Position numbers and translations under genes: made by a program. A stretch of DNA of 64,000 bases from Aureococcus anophagefferens (Eukaryota > Sar > Pelagophyceae > Pelagomonadales > Pelagomonadaceae), in assembly GCF_000186865.1 (NCBI RefSeq), contig NW_008705569.1:1250054-1314053 (forward strand). The letters are read 5' to 3'. Numbering within the stretch: position 1 is the first letter of the stretch; every line of letters begins with the position of its first letter. The notes beneath the pieces are model-generated. The model was not told the origin of the DNA and did not search any database. It saw only the letters and a list, made by a program, of their open reading frames with translations. Positions 56,101-64,000 of the stretch are shown here, one piece after another.

Positions 56101-58034
56101 CGTAGCACGCGGAGCAGCCCTCGCCGTTCCCCGGGCTGTACGTCCCGACCGGGCACCGCGCGCACTCCGAGACGCCGTCGCCGTCCTCCGACAGCTCCGT
56201 GCCCGCGAGGCAGGCCGTGCAGTTGCCCCCGTCGAAGGCCCGGTGCGACTCGAGGCACGCGCAGTAGTCCAGGCTTTTGGCGCGCGGCTTCGACCACGTG
56301 CCGTTGGGGCAGCTCGCGCACCCGCGGCCGGCGTCGTACGTCCCCGCGGCGCAGCCCTCGCAGTATCCCGTCGCGCGGTCCAACACGTACCCCTTGGCGC
56401 AGGAGCAGCGGTCGTAGCCGTCGTAGGCGTCGTCGATGGTCACGTCGTGGCCCTCGACGGTGGACACGGCGGGGAAGCAGCGGCGCCCGGACGGCTCGTC
56501 GACGACCTTGCTCGACCGGTCCGCCTCGAGGAACACGGGCAGCGCGTCGTCGCCCATCCTCGGGTTCCCCGCGACGTAGAGGTTCTCCAGGTTGGCGTAC
56601 TCGGACCAGACGGCGCCCTCGAGGTCGTTGTCCGAGAGGTCGAGCGTCGTGATCACCTCCGGGAGGTTCGCCGGCGCGGGCAGGCTGCCCGTGAGCGCGT
56701 TGCGCGCGAGCTTCGCGGTGCGCAACGTTTCCGCCGGCGGCTTGCTGTCGTAGGCGGCGTCGAGGTCGCCCGTTAACAGGTTGCCGCTCAGGTCGAAGAC
56801 CATGAGGCGCGAGAAGCGGTGCATGCGCCTGCGTGGAAACCAACCACTGGTTTGGGTGGTCCTGACCAAACTTGAGAATTCTCTCGCTCGGTCACATCGA
56901 AGTCGATTCGGCTGATTTTTGGACGGATCGATCGCTCTCGTCGAGTGCTCGAAGCCCAGCCGAAGCGCTTGTGTCAAAACATTCGAATACGCTCACGTTG
57001 AAGTCGGGTCGAAGATTTGGTTTCCACACGGGCACGCGCCGCGCGGCGTCCCGGACGTCCAGCGCGATCGCGTTCTCGGCCAGCGACAGCACGAGGAGCT
57101 CGGGCATGACGACGGCGTCCGCCTCGGCCCAGGACTCGGGCAGCGTCGCCAGGCGGTTGCCCGCGAGGCTCAGCGTCTCGCAGGCGCTCATGTTGCGGCC
57201 GAAGTCGTCCGCGAAGGCGTCGACGTCGTTGTTCTCGAGGTTGAGCACCCGGAGCGCGCTCCCGAAGTTCGGCAGCGTGCCGTTGAAGCGCTGCGACTTG
57301 GCGAAGACGTACGTGAGCGCCGGCAGGGACGCGACGGCGTCGAGGGGCCCCGCCAACGCCCGCGTGGTCGTCGCGTTGTCGCTGCCCGCGGAGAGCATGA
57401 GCCGCTCGAGGGACGCCAGGTCGCGCCACGCGTCGGGCAGCGCGCCCGTGAAGTGGTTCCCGCTCAGGCGCAGGTTCGTCAGCCCGTCGCACCCGCCGAG
57501 CGCCGCGGGCAACGGGCCGACGAGGCCGCTGTACTGGACGCTCAGCGTCGTCAAAACGCACGGCGCGGGCCACGCGCTCGGCAGGCGCTCGCCGGCCAGG
57601 GACTCGGACGCCAGCCGGAGGAGGTCGAGGTTGGGCGCGTCGGCGAAGGCGTCGTCGGGCAGGCCGCCGACGATCTCGGCGGACCCGAGGTCCAGCGTCG
57701 TGAGGTTCCCCGCGAGGACCGGCTTGAGGCTCGTGAGGTTCGCGGACAGCCCGACGTTCTCCGCGAGGAGCAGCTCCTCGAGCGCGCCGAGGCCGCCGAG
57801 GGCCGGCAGCAGGCCGTCGAGGCCGTTCTCGACGAGGTCGAGCGCGACGACGCGGCCGCCGGCGCAGGTGACGCCGTGCCAGGCGCACTCGTCGGCCGCC
57901 GCCGTCGCCCAGCCGCTCGCGTTGGCCCAGCCGCTCCCGCCCGTCGCGTCGTAGAGTTCGAGGAGGGTCGCCCGCTGCTGGCTCGCGGCGGCGCCGGCCA
58001 CGCAGAGCCCGAAGATCCACGTCGCGGGCTGCAT
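53117..58034 (-). CDS. LRR, Cys-rich (TNFR/ephrin-receptor-like) multi-pass membrane protein
   Basis: Exons 58034-57040 and 56828-53117 give 1568 residues. A signal peptide (MQPATWIFGLCVAGAAAS) leads a leucine-rich-repeat ectodomain beginning ATLLELYDATGGSGWANASG with repeats like TTLDLSDNDLEGAV. Then come Cys-rich modules (CSCAKGYVLDRATGYCEGC, CPVGTYSPGNGEGCSAC) as in receptor ephrin-like repeats. Several hydrophobic segments follow between about residues 770 and 1120 (FAAFIVAVVGVGLPLLGYV; WFYLLALAAASVGLL). The cytoplasmic tail is 450 residues, partly helical, with Ser/Arg/Pro repeats and an 11-residue acidic repeat at the end. This layout is common in stramenopile surface proteins of unknown ligand. 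The intron is a family B introner. Confidence 0.75.
53178..53280 (-). repeat. 33-bp tandem repeat encoding GGDAEGAPVDE
   Basis: Three copies of a 33-bp unit encode an acidic 11-residue repeat near the C-terminus of the LRR receptor-like protein. Confidence 0.85.
56829..57031 (-). mobile_element. Introner family B, copy 6 (intron 56829-57039)
   Basis: A 203-bp element flanked by GCATGCGC (56821-56828) and GCACGCGC (57032-57039), 7 of 8 matching. Gene-sense ends are CCGTGTGGAAACC and GGTTTCCACGCAG. GC donor. Excision joins RDAAR-RMHRFSRLMVF in frame within the leucine-rich repeats. Confidence 0.92.
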
Positions 58035-58208
58035 GGTCCCCACCTGGGTGTTGGTGCCACTTTCCAAATGTGCAAAAATCCTCGGCAACGTTGCAGTTTT
58101 TGTATCATCAAAACGACCGGGGGCTTAGTCCCGGCGTCGACCGTCGTCGGCGGCGCGTCGCGCCGGCGGTCGACGGGCGCGCGTCGCGGCGACCCAGCGC
58201 AGCGCGCC

Positions 58209-58907
58209 ATGGACACGTCGCCGGGCAAGGACGCCGGGGGCGGCGGCGTGCCGCTGTCGGCCATGCTCGACGCGAAGAACACGCGCATCCGCGCCGAGGC
58301 GGACATGAAGCTCCTCCAGAACCGGCTCGCGCACCTCACCGTCGCCGAGGAGCGCGCGCGGAAGAAGATCGCCGAGACGAAGGCGCGCACGCAGGAGATC
58401 GTGAGCCTCAAGAAGCGCAACGTCGACCACGCGGGCGCGAAGAGGGCGCAGGCGACGGAGCGCGAGGTCAGCGTCGCCGCGACGCGCAAGGCCGTCGCCC
58501 ACAACCGCAAGTCCATGGCGCGCCACGTCGCCGCGTCCCGCGCCGAGGTCGAGGGCCAGCGCAAGCGCGAGGCCGAGTCCACGCGGAGCCGGCTCCGCGA
58601 GCTCGGCGGCGTCGCCGCCGCGAACGGCGACGACCTCAAGAGCCGGAACAAGCTGCGCAACGAGCAGGCGCGGCGCGAGCGCGACGAGGCGCGACGGAGG
58701 AAGGAGCAGGCGCGCCTCGAGCAGGAGCGCAAGCGCCAGGAGGAGTACGCGCGCAAGGTCGAGGAGGAGACGCGCCGCGCCGTCGAGGCCGAGAAGCTCA
58801 TCCAGGACATGGCCGTCCAGGAGCAGGAGCTCATCGAGCGGCTCCGGTCCACGCAGGACATGCAGCGCGCGGCCTACGAGGAGCTCCAGGCGAGCCTCCA
58901 GCTGTGA
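58209..58907 (+). CDS. All-helical coiled-coil protein, unknown role
   Basis: 232 residues from ATG 58209. After MDTSPGKDAGGGG the sequence is a nearly continuous Glu/Arg/Lys/Ala coiled coil (NRLAHLTVAEERARKKIAET to the end). A central break GGVAAANGDDLKSRNK divides two helices. Such proteins are frequent among cytoskeletal and basal-body components, but nothing identifies a family. It is divergent from the LRR receptor gene, 174 bp between starts. Confidence 0.55.
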   Translation: MDTSPGKDAGGGGVPLSAMLDAKNTRIRAEADMKLLQNRLAHLTVAEERARKKIAETKARTQEIVSLKKRNVDHAGAKRAQATEREVSVAATRKAVAHNRKSMARHVAASRAEVEGQRKREAESTRSRLRELGGVAAANGDDLKSRNKLRNEQARRERDEARRRKEQARLEQERKRQEEYARKVEEETRRAVEAEKLIQDMAVQEQELIERLRSTQDMQRAAYEELQASLQL

Positions 58908-59071
58908 CGCGCGCGCCGGGGGCAGAAACGACGCGGGAGCCTAAGCATGTCTTAGAAGCAACGGGTTTCGGCTGCTGCCGAAGACAGACGCACCGTGGAG
59001 CTTCTTACGTGCTAGGGGCGAGGGAAAAGCGCGCGCGGCATTTTTTTTTTGCTTTTTTTCTCGCGGGCGCC

Positions 59072-59434
59072 CTAGTCCTCGTACTGGCTCGCGTCGTAGC
59101 AGCCCGGGAGGAAGACCTCGCACTTCTCGGCGATGGCGAGGACGATGTTGTTCCGGCCCGCGTTGACGCCCTTGGCCTGGAGCCAGTAGTAGAACATGTC
59201 GCAGTGCTCGACGCACGTCGTGTCCGCGGCCTTGAGCGAGAGGAACTTGCCGATGAGCTGGTAGGTCGTCGTGATCGACTCCTCGACCTTGTCCGTCGCC
59301 GCGAGGAGCTTGACGTTCGCCGGGCCGATGCCGGGGATCTGCTCGAGGTCGCCGGTGACCTGCTCCCGGAGCCAGTCCGCGAGCTTGTCCTCGTTGATCT
59401 TCGTCTTCTTCGCGGAGTAGCCGTCGGCGCTCAT
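59072..59434 (-). CDS. BAF-like (barrier-to-autointegration factor) small protein
   Basis: 120 residues from ATG 59434. Residues 28-42 (GDLEQIPGIGPANVKLLAA) form a helix-hairpin-helix like BAF's SLAGIGEVLGKKL. Next come YQLIGKFLSLKA (BAF: VVLGQFLVLK), FYYWLQAKGVNAGRNN (BAF: REWLKDTCGANAKQS) and a Cys-containing end. The order and spacing match BAF, which bridges DNA and nuclear-envelope LEM proteins. About 25 extra N-terminal residues are basic. By eye only; a profile search would settle it. Confidence 0.6.
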   Translation of the reverse strand: MSADGYSAKKTKINEDKLADWLREQVTGDLEQIPGIGPANVKLLAATDKVEESITTTYQLIGKFLSLKAADTTCVEHCDMFYYWLQAKGVNAGRNNIVLAIAEKCEVFLPGCYDASQYED

Positions 59435-59970
59435 GGTTCCGATACGCGGGGCCTGCGCGGGGTGCGCGCGGTCGAGCCGGGGCGCGTTCGCGTCGCGGAG
59501 CGCGCGAGCGGCGGGCGGACCGCGCGCGTCACACAGACCGCGCGCGAGCCGCGGCGGGCCGCGGGGCGAGCGGCGACGCGGCGCGGGCGTCGCGGGTCGC
59601 CGCGCCCAGCGCCGCGTGCGTCGTGTCCCGGGATGCGACGATCGCCGCGGCAACGGCGCCAACGGCGGCGTTCTTGCCACAAGCGCTTTGAGGCGCGTTT
59701 GTGGGGTGTTTCGCCGTCGCAGCGTCGTCGCAGCGGTCCACGTCGCGTCGGGGTACGGCCAGAGGGCGTGGGCGAGGGTCAAGAAGTGCGCGCGAGTGCC
59801 CAGGCGCCGGGTAGTGCGGGGTATAAACGCGAGAAGAGTCGACGAACCGCGGAGGAACCGGCTTGATCAAGGGCAAACGAGGCAACCGTGCCCGTCGCCG
59901 GCCTGTGGCAACGGACGACGCGACGCGGTGAGGAGTCCGAATTGACGCGGTGAGGAGTCCGAATTGACGA
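59435..59970. promoter_or_regulatory. Divergent region between BAF-like gene and poly(A) polymerase
   Basis: 536 bp without a gene I can support. It is GC-rich near 59435-59600 and more mixed after that. A perfect 22-bp tandem duplication lies directly before the poly(A) polymerase start. Confidence 0.4.
59922..59965 (+). repeat. Perfect 22-bp tandem duplication before a start codon
   Basis: Two adjacent copies of a unit beginning GACGCGGTGAGGAGTCC and ending GAATT, at 59922-59943 and 59944-59965. The second ends five bases before ATG 59971. Confidence 0.9.
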
Positions 59971-61494
59971 ATGGACGGCCTCGACGACATCAGCCAGGAG
60001 GAGATCGACGCCTTCGCGGCGTCGGGCCAGGACCTCGGGCCGGGCGAGGACTCCATCTTCGTCGCGGCCTTCGCCGAGGCCTTCGACCACGACCCCAACG
60101 TGGCCGCCTGCCGGCCCTGCAAGCCGGCGCCGCCGCTCATGTTCCGATCGCCGACGCTCGTCTACCTGCCCCAGAAGGCCGAGGCCGAGTTCGACGCGCT
60201 GGCGGGCGCGTACTCGGCGAACCTCGCGCCGAACCTCGCGCCGTCGGAGGGGCGCTGGCCGTCGGACGGCGCGGACGCGTCCGGCTACATCGCGTCGGCT
60301 TCGGACGTGCCGGCGCCGCCGGCGCCGGCCGAGGACGCGCCGACGCCGCCGGCGGACGCGCCGGACGGGCTCGCGCCGTCGATCGCCGCGCGCCTCGCGT
60401 CGTCGGACGCCGTCGAGGCCGCGCTCGTCAGCGTCTGCGGCTTCGTCGACCCCGTGGTCATGGCCCTGGCGTCGGGCCACGCGACGGAGGACGCGCTGCG
60501 GGCGGCGCTCGCGCGGGCGCTCGGCGCGGAGCAGGCGGCGCGCGTCGCCGACGCCATCGTCCGCGGCGACCGGCCCGAGGCGTCGTCGTCGTCGTCCGAC
60601 GACGACGGCGACGGCGACGCGCCGATCCCGGACTGGGTCCGCGCGGCGGACCTCGACGACCAGCTCGTGCGGTTCGACGCCTGGGTCCGCGGCGACGGCG
60701 CCCTGCGCAGCGGCGACGACGGCCCCGCCGCGGACCTCGGCGCGCGGCTCGCGCTCGCCGTCCAGGAAGCGCATCCCTACGCGCTCGCGGAGGTCTACGG
60801 GAGCCGCGCGTGCGGCGTCGAGCTCTTCGACAGCGACGTCGACCTGCGGCTCCTCGACGCCGTGCCGCTCGCGGACGTCGCGCGCGCCATCGACGGCGCG
60901 GCCTGGAGCCGGAGCGTGGAGCACGTGCACGCGCGCGTGCCCGTCGTCAAGGGCGTCGACCGGCGCACGGGCCTCGCCTTCGACGTGTCGCGCGCCTGCG
61001 ACGGCGACCGCGCCGCGGCGGACCGCGGCGACGCCGGCGACGGCACGGCGGCCATCGAGGCCTTCGCGGCGGCGCGCGCGGCCTACGCGCCCGTCTGCCG
61101 CTTCGCCAAGGTGCTCCTGCGCCAGAGCGGCCTCGACGACGTCTACGGCGGCGGGCTGGGGTCCTTCCGCTGCTGCGCGCTCGTCGCGAAGGCGCTCCCG
61201 AACAAGCCGCCGGGCGCGGCGCTCCTCGGCGTCCTCGACGCCTGGGCGTCGCCGCGGGCCTACGACGCGCCGCTGTCCTTCGGCGGGTCGGCCGTCGACC
61301 TCTCGTCGCTCGACGACCCGCGCGCGCTCGCGGCGTGCTTCGCGCGCGCGGCGGCGGCGATCCGGTCCGGCGGGTTGGCGGCGGCGCTCGACGTGCCGGG
61401 CCTCGCGCGCCGGAGGCGCAAGCACGACCGGCGGACGACCCCGGTGGGCAACCACGTCGACCGGCGATGCGCGAAGAAGCGGCGGACGAGTTAA
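59971..61494 (+). CDS. Non-canonical poly(A)/uridylyl polymerase (Trf4/TUTase family)
   Basis: 507 residues from ATG 59971. The N-terminal 220 residues are acidic and Pro/Ala-rich. The nucleotidyltransferase core has YGSRACGVELFDSDVDLRLL (Gly-Ser and the catalytic Asp-x-Asp). A later catalytic-strand region is TGLAFDVSRACDG, where the third Asp is plausible. The PAP-associated helices include VCRFAKVLLRQSGLDDVYGG and GSFRCCALVA. This family adds A or U tails to RNA for turnover or processing. The C-terminus is basic (KHDRRTTPVGN, KKRRTS), possibly a nuclear signal. The stop overlaps the convergent gene's stop in TTAA. Confidence 0.75.
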   Translation: MDGLDDISQEEIDAFAASGQDLGPGEDSIFVAAFAEAFDHDPNVAACRPCKPAPPLMFRSPTLVYLPQKAEAEFDALAGAYSANLAPNLAPSEGRWPSDGADASGYIASASDVPAPPAPAEDAPTPPADAPDGLAPSIAARLASSDAVEAALVSVCGFVDPVVMALASGHATEDALRAALARALGAEQAARVADAIVRGDRPEASSSSSDDDGDGDAPIPDWVRAADLDDQLVRFDAWVRGDGALRSGDDGPAADLGARLALAVQEAHPYALAEVYGSRACGVELFDSDVDLRLLDAVPLADVARAIDGAAWSRSVEHVHARVPVVKGVDRRTGLAFDVSRACDGDRAAADRGDAGDGTAAIEAFAAARAAYAPVCRFAKVLLRQSGLDDVYGGGLGSFRCCALVAKALPNKPPGAALLGVLDAWASPRAYDAPLSFGGSAVDLSSLDDPRALAACFARAAAAIRSGGLAAALDVPGLARRRRKHDRRTTPVGNHVDRRCAKKRRTS

Positions 61495-62504
61495 GGATGC
61501 TTCGCGAGGGCGTCCTTCAGCCAGGCGACGTAGATTGCGCGCCCGCCGGCGTAGGCCTCGTGCCGCTTCTTCTGCGACGCCTGGCCGGGCCGGAGGTTCG
61601 TGCCGACGAAGTGGTGGAGCTCGTGGTCCTTGACGCGCACGACGCCCGTGTCGCCGTCGACGATCAAGCCGCCGAAGAACTGGTCGAAGTTCTCCTGCGT
61701 CGAGTAGTAGAACGCCGCCAGGGGGTCGCAGCGGACCGCGTACGCGTCGACCTTGGGGATCGACGCGAGCAAGCCCGGCATGGCCGCGAGCTCCGCGGCG
61801 ACGTCGTCGAGGTCCGCGGAGCAAGCGTCGAGGCCCACGATGGCGAGGTCGTGCATCATCCCGACGACCTTCCGCGCGGCCCTGGGGTCGCAGGCGAAGT
61901 TGAACTCGGGCACGTTGTAGGGCGCCTGGTCGAGGTCGAAGTCGGGCTTCTTGTACTTGAGCTTGTTGCCGCCCATGGCGACGCACTCGCCGAAGTGATA
62001 GTCCAGGGTCTCCTTGTCGAGGCCCTCGAGGGCGGCGGCGACGTTGGTGAGGGGCCCGAGGAAGAGCCCGTCGGGGCGATCGAGGCGCGCGAGCGCGTCC
62101 GCGACGGTCGACGCGCTCGGCGCCGCCCGCGGCAAGTCCGCGGCCCACGCGACCATTTTTTCGCGCGCCGTCGCGAGCCACGGCGCGACCTCGACGCTCG
62201 GCGCGGGCAGGCCGGCGACGACCTCGACGTCGTCGCGGCCCAGGGCCTTGAGCAGGCCCGCGACGCGCGCCGCGCCGACGGCCGGCGTCTCGCAGGCGCC
62301 GCTCGTCGTCGTGACCAACTTCAAATGCTCGTCGGACGCCAGCGCGCCGATGGCGAGCAGGTCGTCGAAGCCCGCATCCGTGTCGATCCACAGCGGCGCC
62401 GTGCGTTTGAAGGTCGAGACAACGGGCGGGGTTGGCGCTTGATAGGACGAGAAATGTGGATGCGCTTGATAGAAGTCTGCCATGGCTGCCAGCGAAAAGC
62501 GCAT
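61491..62504 (-). CDS. Inosine-uridine-type nucleoside hydrolase
   Basis: 337 residues from ATG 62504 (ATG 62483 is possible). The signature is LWIDTDAGFDDLLAIGALAS, with the Asp cluster that binds Ca2+ and the ribose. It continues with LVTTTSGACETPAVGAARVA, LFLGPLTNVAAALEG and PEFNFACDPRAARKV (substrate-binding Asn/Asp). The enzyme splits ribonucleosides to base and ribose for salvage. Length fits the family. No leader is obvious, so it is probably cytosolic. Confidence 0.9.
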   Translation of the reverse strand: MRFSLAAMADFYQAHPHFSSYQAPTPPVVSTFKRTAPLWIDTDAGFDDLLAIGALASDEHLKLVTTTSGACETPAVGAARVAGLLKALGRDDVEVVAGLPAPSVEVAPWLATAREKMVAWAADLPRAAPSASTVADALARLDRPDGLFLGPLTNVAAALEGLDKETLDYHFGECVAMGGNKLKYKKPDFDLDQAPYNVPEFNFACDPRAARKVVGMMHDLAIVGLDACSADLDDVAAELAAMPGLLASIPKVDAYAVRCDPLAAFYYSTQENFDQFFGGLIVDGDTGVVRVKDHELHHFVGTNLRPGQASQKKRHEAYAGGRAIYVAWLKDALAKHP

Positions 62505-64000
62505 GCACAGACGACTAGCAACCGGACGTGGAGGCTGAGCTTTGGCAAAAACTCACACGAGCTCCATCGGACGCCTCATCGGCTGCCACACTTGTGGACA
62601 AGCGAAGCTGCCTTGGCCACGGGTTTGGTTGACAGTTGGGCCCACCTGAGGCAGATCGCGCACGTCGCGGCTCACCCTAGCCGCCATGGGGGTTTAAAAA
62701 ATCTTCAGTGTCCAGTACTCTGGAGGAGCTCGGCTTCGGTTTTCCTGGGAGTACGATTTAAATCCTAATGCTCCTGCGGTGCGCCTATACCGCCAATGGT
62801 CGCGCAAGTACGCGCCGCTTTAATCCCTTCCCGACGTCGGCGGCGTTTTTTTTTGCCCCGGCCAAAATCGGCACGGCTCACGGCCCGCAGCCCAGCTCAC
62901 CGGTGCATCTGTCGGCCTGGGCGGCGCTCCAGCGCAGCGCAGGCGTGCCCGTGGGCCTCCGCGAGGGTTGCGCACTTGTGTGTGACCTATGGACGGTCTC
63001 TAGCACTTACTAATCGACGGACCAAGTTGCAGTGAAATGTATCGCTCGGCTGAAACGTCGTCTTTTGATGGAGACGATGTGGTTGGTCGGCGGAGCGGGG
63101 CTGCGTCTGGGGTCTGGGGCGCCCGAAGGTACTATGCCCGCGCGGCTGCCGGCCGGAATCGGGGCGACGAGAGAGGGGTTCGCTTGGCATAGTACCTTCG
63201 AGCACCCAGAACCTCGCCGCGGGGACCGCCTCGCGCGCGCGGAGAGAGAGGGGAAAATGATCTCGGCTTCTGCGTGCTCCCGAGACGAGCGGGCTGAAGA
63301 TTTGGGATGCTCGACCCCGAATTGCCATTGCGAAGTGTGCTCAGTTTCTCTCCCCCTGGCCTGGAACATGCCAAACCCAGCATCAGAGATCGTGCGACCA
63401 TCATCGACGACGTCCAACCCTTTTTCGAAAGTAAACTTCTAGGTTCAATAAGTTAATGTTGCGTTCCGGCCGACGATTGGTAAGTGTCTAGCCAGCTCCA
63501 TAGCTCCCGAAATCACTCTCGCGCGCGTCTACGGCGTGCGCCCAAAAGTGGCGAAATCCGCGGTCCCGCCATGCGGCGGCGCATCGGCGAGCCTTCGGAC
63601 TCTTTTTCAACCAGATGCTCTTCATGATGGTGCGAGTCGATGGTGTGACGCGTTCCTGGTGTCGCGTCGAAAATTCGACGACTCGCGAATGTCCGCCGGG
63701 CGCCGAAACGCTTCGACCGAAAACGCGAGCCGCGGTGCGCCTGTGGGCGCTGGTGGCGGACTGGCTGTCGTCGAAGGCGTAGACCACATGTGACGAGCGG
63801 GCGAAGGCGTCGGAGTCGCCCCGGGTTGCGAAATCGGCGTGCGAGAGGTTGATCTGGTCTGCAATGCCGGTTCAATGTGGGTTCAACAATTAAATCCAGC
63901 CCGAGAAAAACCAACCCCGGGCGACCCCGGGCCTCTCCTAAGTGTCGTAGATTAAAGCATGGGACTCGGTTGTGGCCTGCCGAACGCTCCTAATGGTCCT
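62505..64000. other. Intergenic region with no supported gene
   Basis: About 1.5 kb less GC-rich than the genes around it. Short open frames exist on both strands, but none has a recognisable domain or the codon bias of neighbours. It contains a 15-bp perfect inverted repeat (63124-63200) and a run of T at 62847-62854. Confidence 0.4.
63124..63200. repeat. 15-bp perfect inverted repeat with 47-bp spacer
   Basis: CGAAGGTACTATGCC at 63124-63138 pairs with GGCATAGTACCTTCG at 63186-63200, and partial pairing continues outward (CTGGG and CCCAG). It could be a hairpin or the ends of a tiny element. No duplication outside it is clear. Confidence 0.7.

Noticed and set aside
53696..56776. 1026-codon open frame on the plus strand opposite the LRR receptor gene
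   Set aside because: Arg/Val/Asp-rich composition without domains. The minus strand carries recognisable LRR and Cys-rich modules.
59779..62508. 909-codon minus frame across the poly(A) polymerase and nucleoside hydrolase
   Set aside because: It is a shadow of two well-supported genes and is Arg-rich with no recognisable motif.
63032..63442. Small open frames in the right-hand 1.5 kb
   Set aside because: No domain, no leader and no codon bias like the neighbouring genes.
1..64000. Bacterial or viral origin of the window because of high GC and few introns
   Set aside because: Actin, VPS15, SEC13, kinesin, CWC15 and spliced genes show a nuclear eukaryotic genome.
1..64000. tRNA, rRNA, CRISPR array or riboswitch
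   Set aside because: No cloverleaf with a T-loop signature, no rRNA block and no regularly spaced identical repeats were seen.

Overview
This is a nuclear genome fragment from a eukaryotic alga, most likely a pelagophyte stramenopile such as Aureococcus or a close relative. The sequence is very GC-rich and gene-dense. It carries actin, SEC13, VPS15, a kinesin and spliceosome proteins. It also carries proteins with plastid-type leaders: ketol-acid reductoisomerase, a sigma-70 factor and a thylakoid-lumen cyclophilin. The species call is an inference. It rests mainly on short, TIR-flanked, intron-forming transposons (introners), which are known from Aureococcus.

I annotate 39 protein genes: two cut by a 50-base assembly gap (13286-13335), one cut by the left window edge, and one with a likely single-base frame break. 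Most genes are single-exon. All 18 introns I can place look like introner insertions in eight genes. Family A (5 copies, about 192 bp, TIR GGGCAGGA) and family B (6 copies, about 190-203 bp, TIR CTGTGTGGAAA) are clear. Family C (7 copies, 45-82 bp) starts near GCGTCC and ends in TAG, and has decayed members. Clean copies are flanked by 8-bp target duplications that begin GC or GT. The left duplication supplies the 5' splice site and the element supplies the terminal AG, so removing one duplication plus the element restores the reading frame. Actin proves the rule independently, because its conserved protein fixes the junction.

Layout. 1-6.5 kb: possible ABC1-kinase start, G-patch protein, lumenal cyclophilin, and a ten-exon beta-helix/PAS membrane protein. 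6.5-16.4 kb: a Lys/Ala repeat chromatin-type protein, J-domain protein, SEC13, CCDC103-like dynein-assembly factor, gap, a cyclophilin-SYF2 fusion divergent from CWC15, and a tail-anchored protein. 16.4-32.1 kb: WSC-sialidase, LON-domain protein, thioredoxin-fold protein, ketol-acid reductoisomerase, an ethanolamine kinase-methyltransferase fusion, SGNH-like and PhyH enzymes, and an EGF/peptidase-S74 tail-spike-like protein. 32.1-41.4 kb: kinesin-9, phytochelatin synthase, C2-like protein, ferredoxin, a large coiled-coil protein, Cys-rich protein and a cupin. 41.4-53.1 kb: VPS15, CSTPP1-like factor, plastid sigma factor, actin, a doubly lipidated candidate, and a Pro/Ala-rich coiled-coil protein. 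53.1-62.5 kb: an LRR/Cys-rich multi-pass protein, coiled-coil protein, BAF-like protein, non-canonical poly(A) polymerase and nucleoside hydrolase. 62.5-64 kb holds no gene I can support.

Genes are packed as divergent and convergent pairs, some 13 bp apart at their starts or overlapping by 4 bp at their stops. Linked themes are RNA processing (cyclophilin-SYF2, CWC15, poly(A) polymerase), cilium and tubulin functions (CCDC103, kinesin-9, CSTPP1), secreted or cell-surface proteins, and plastid proteins.
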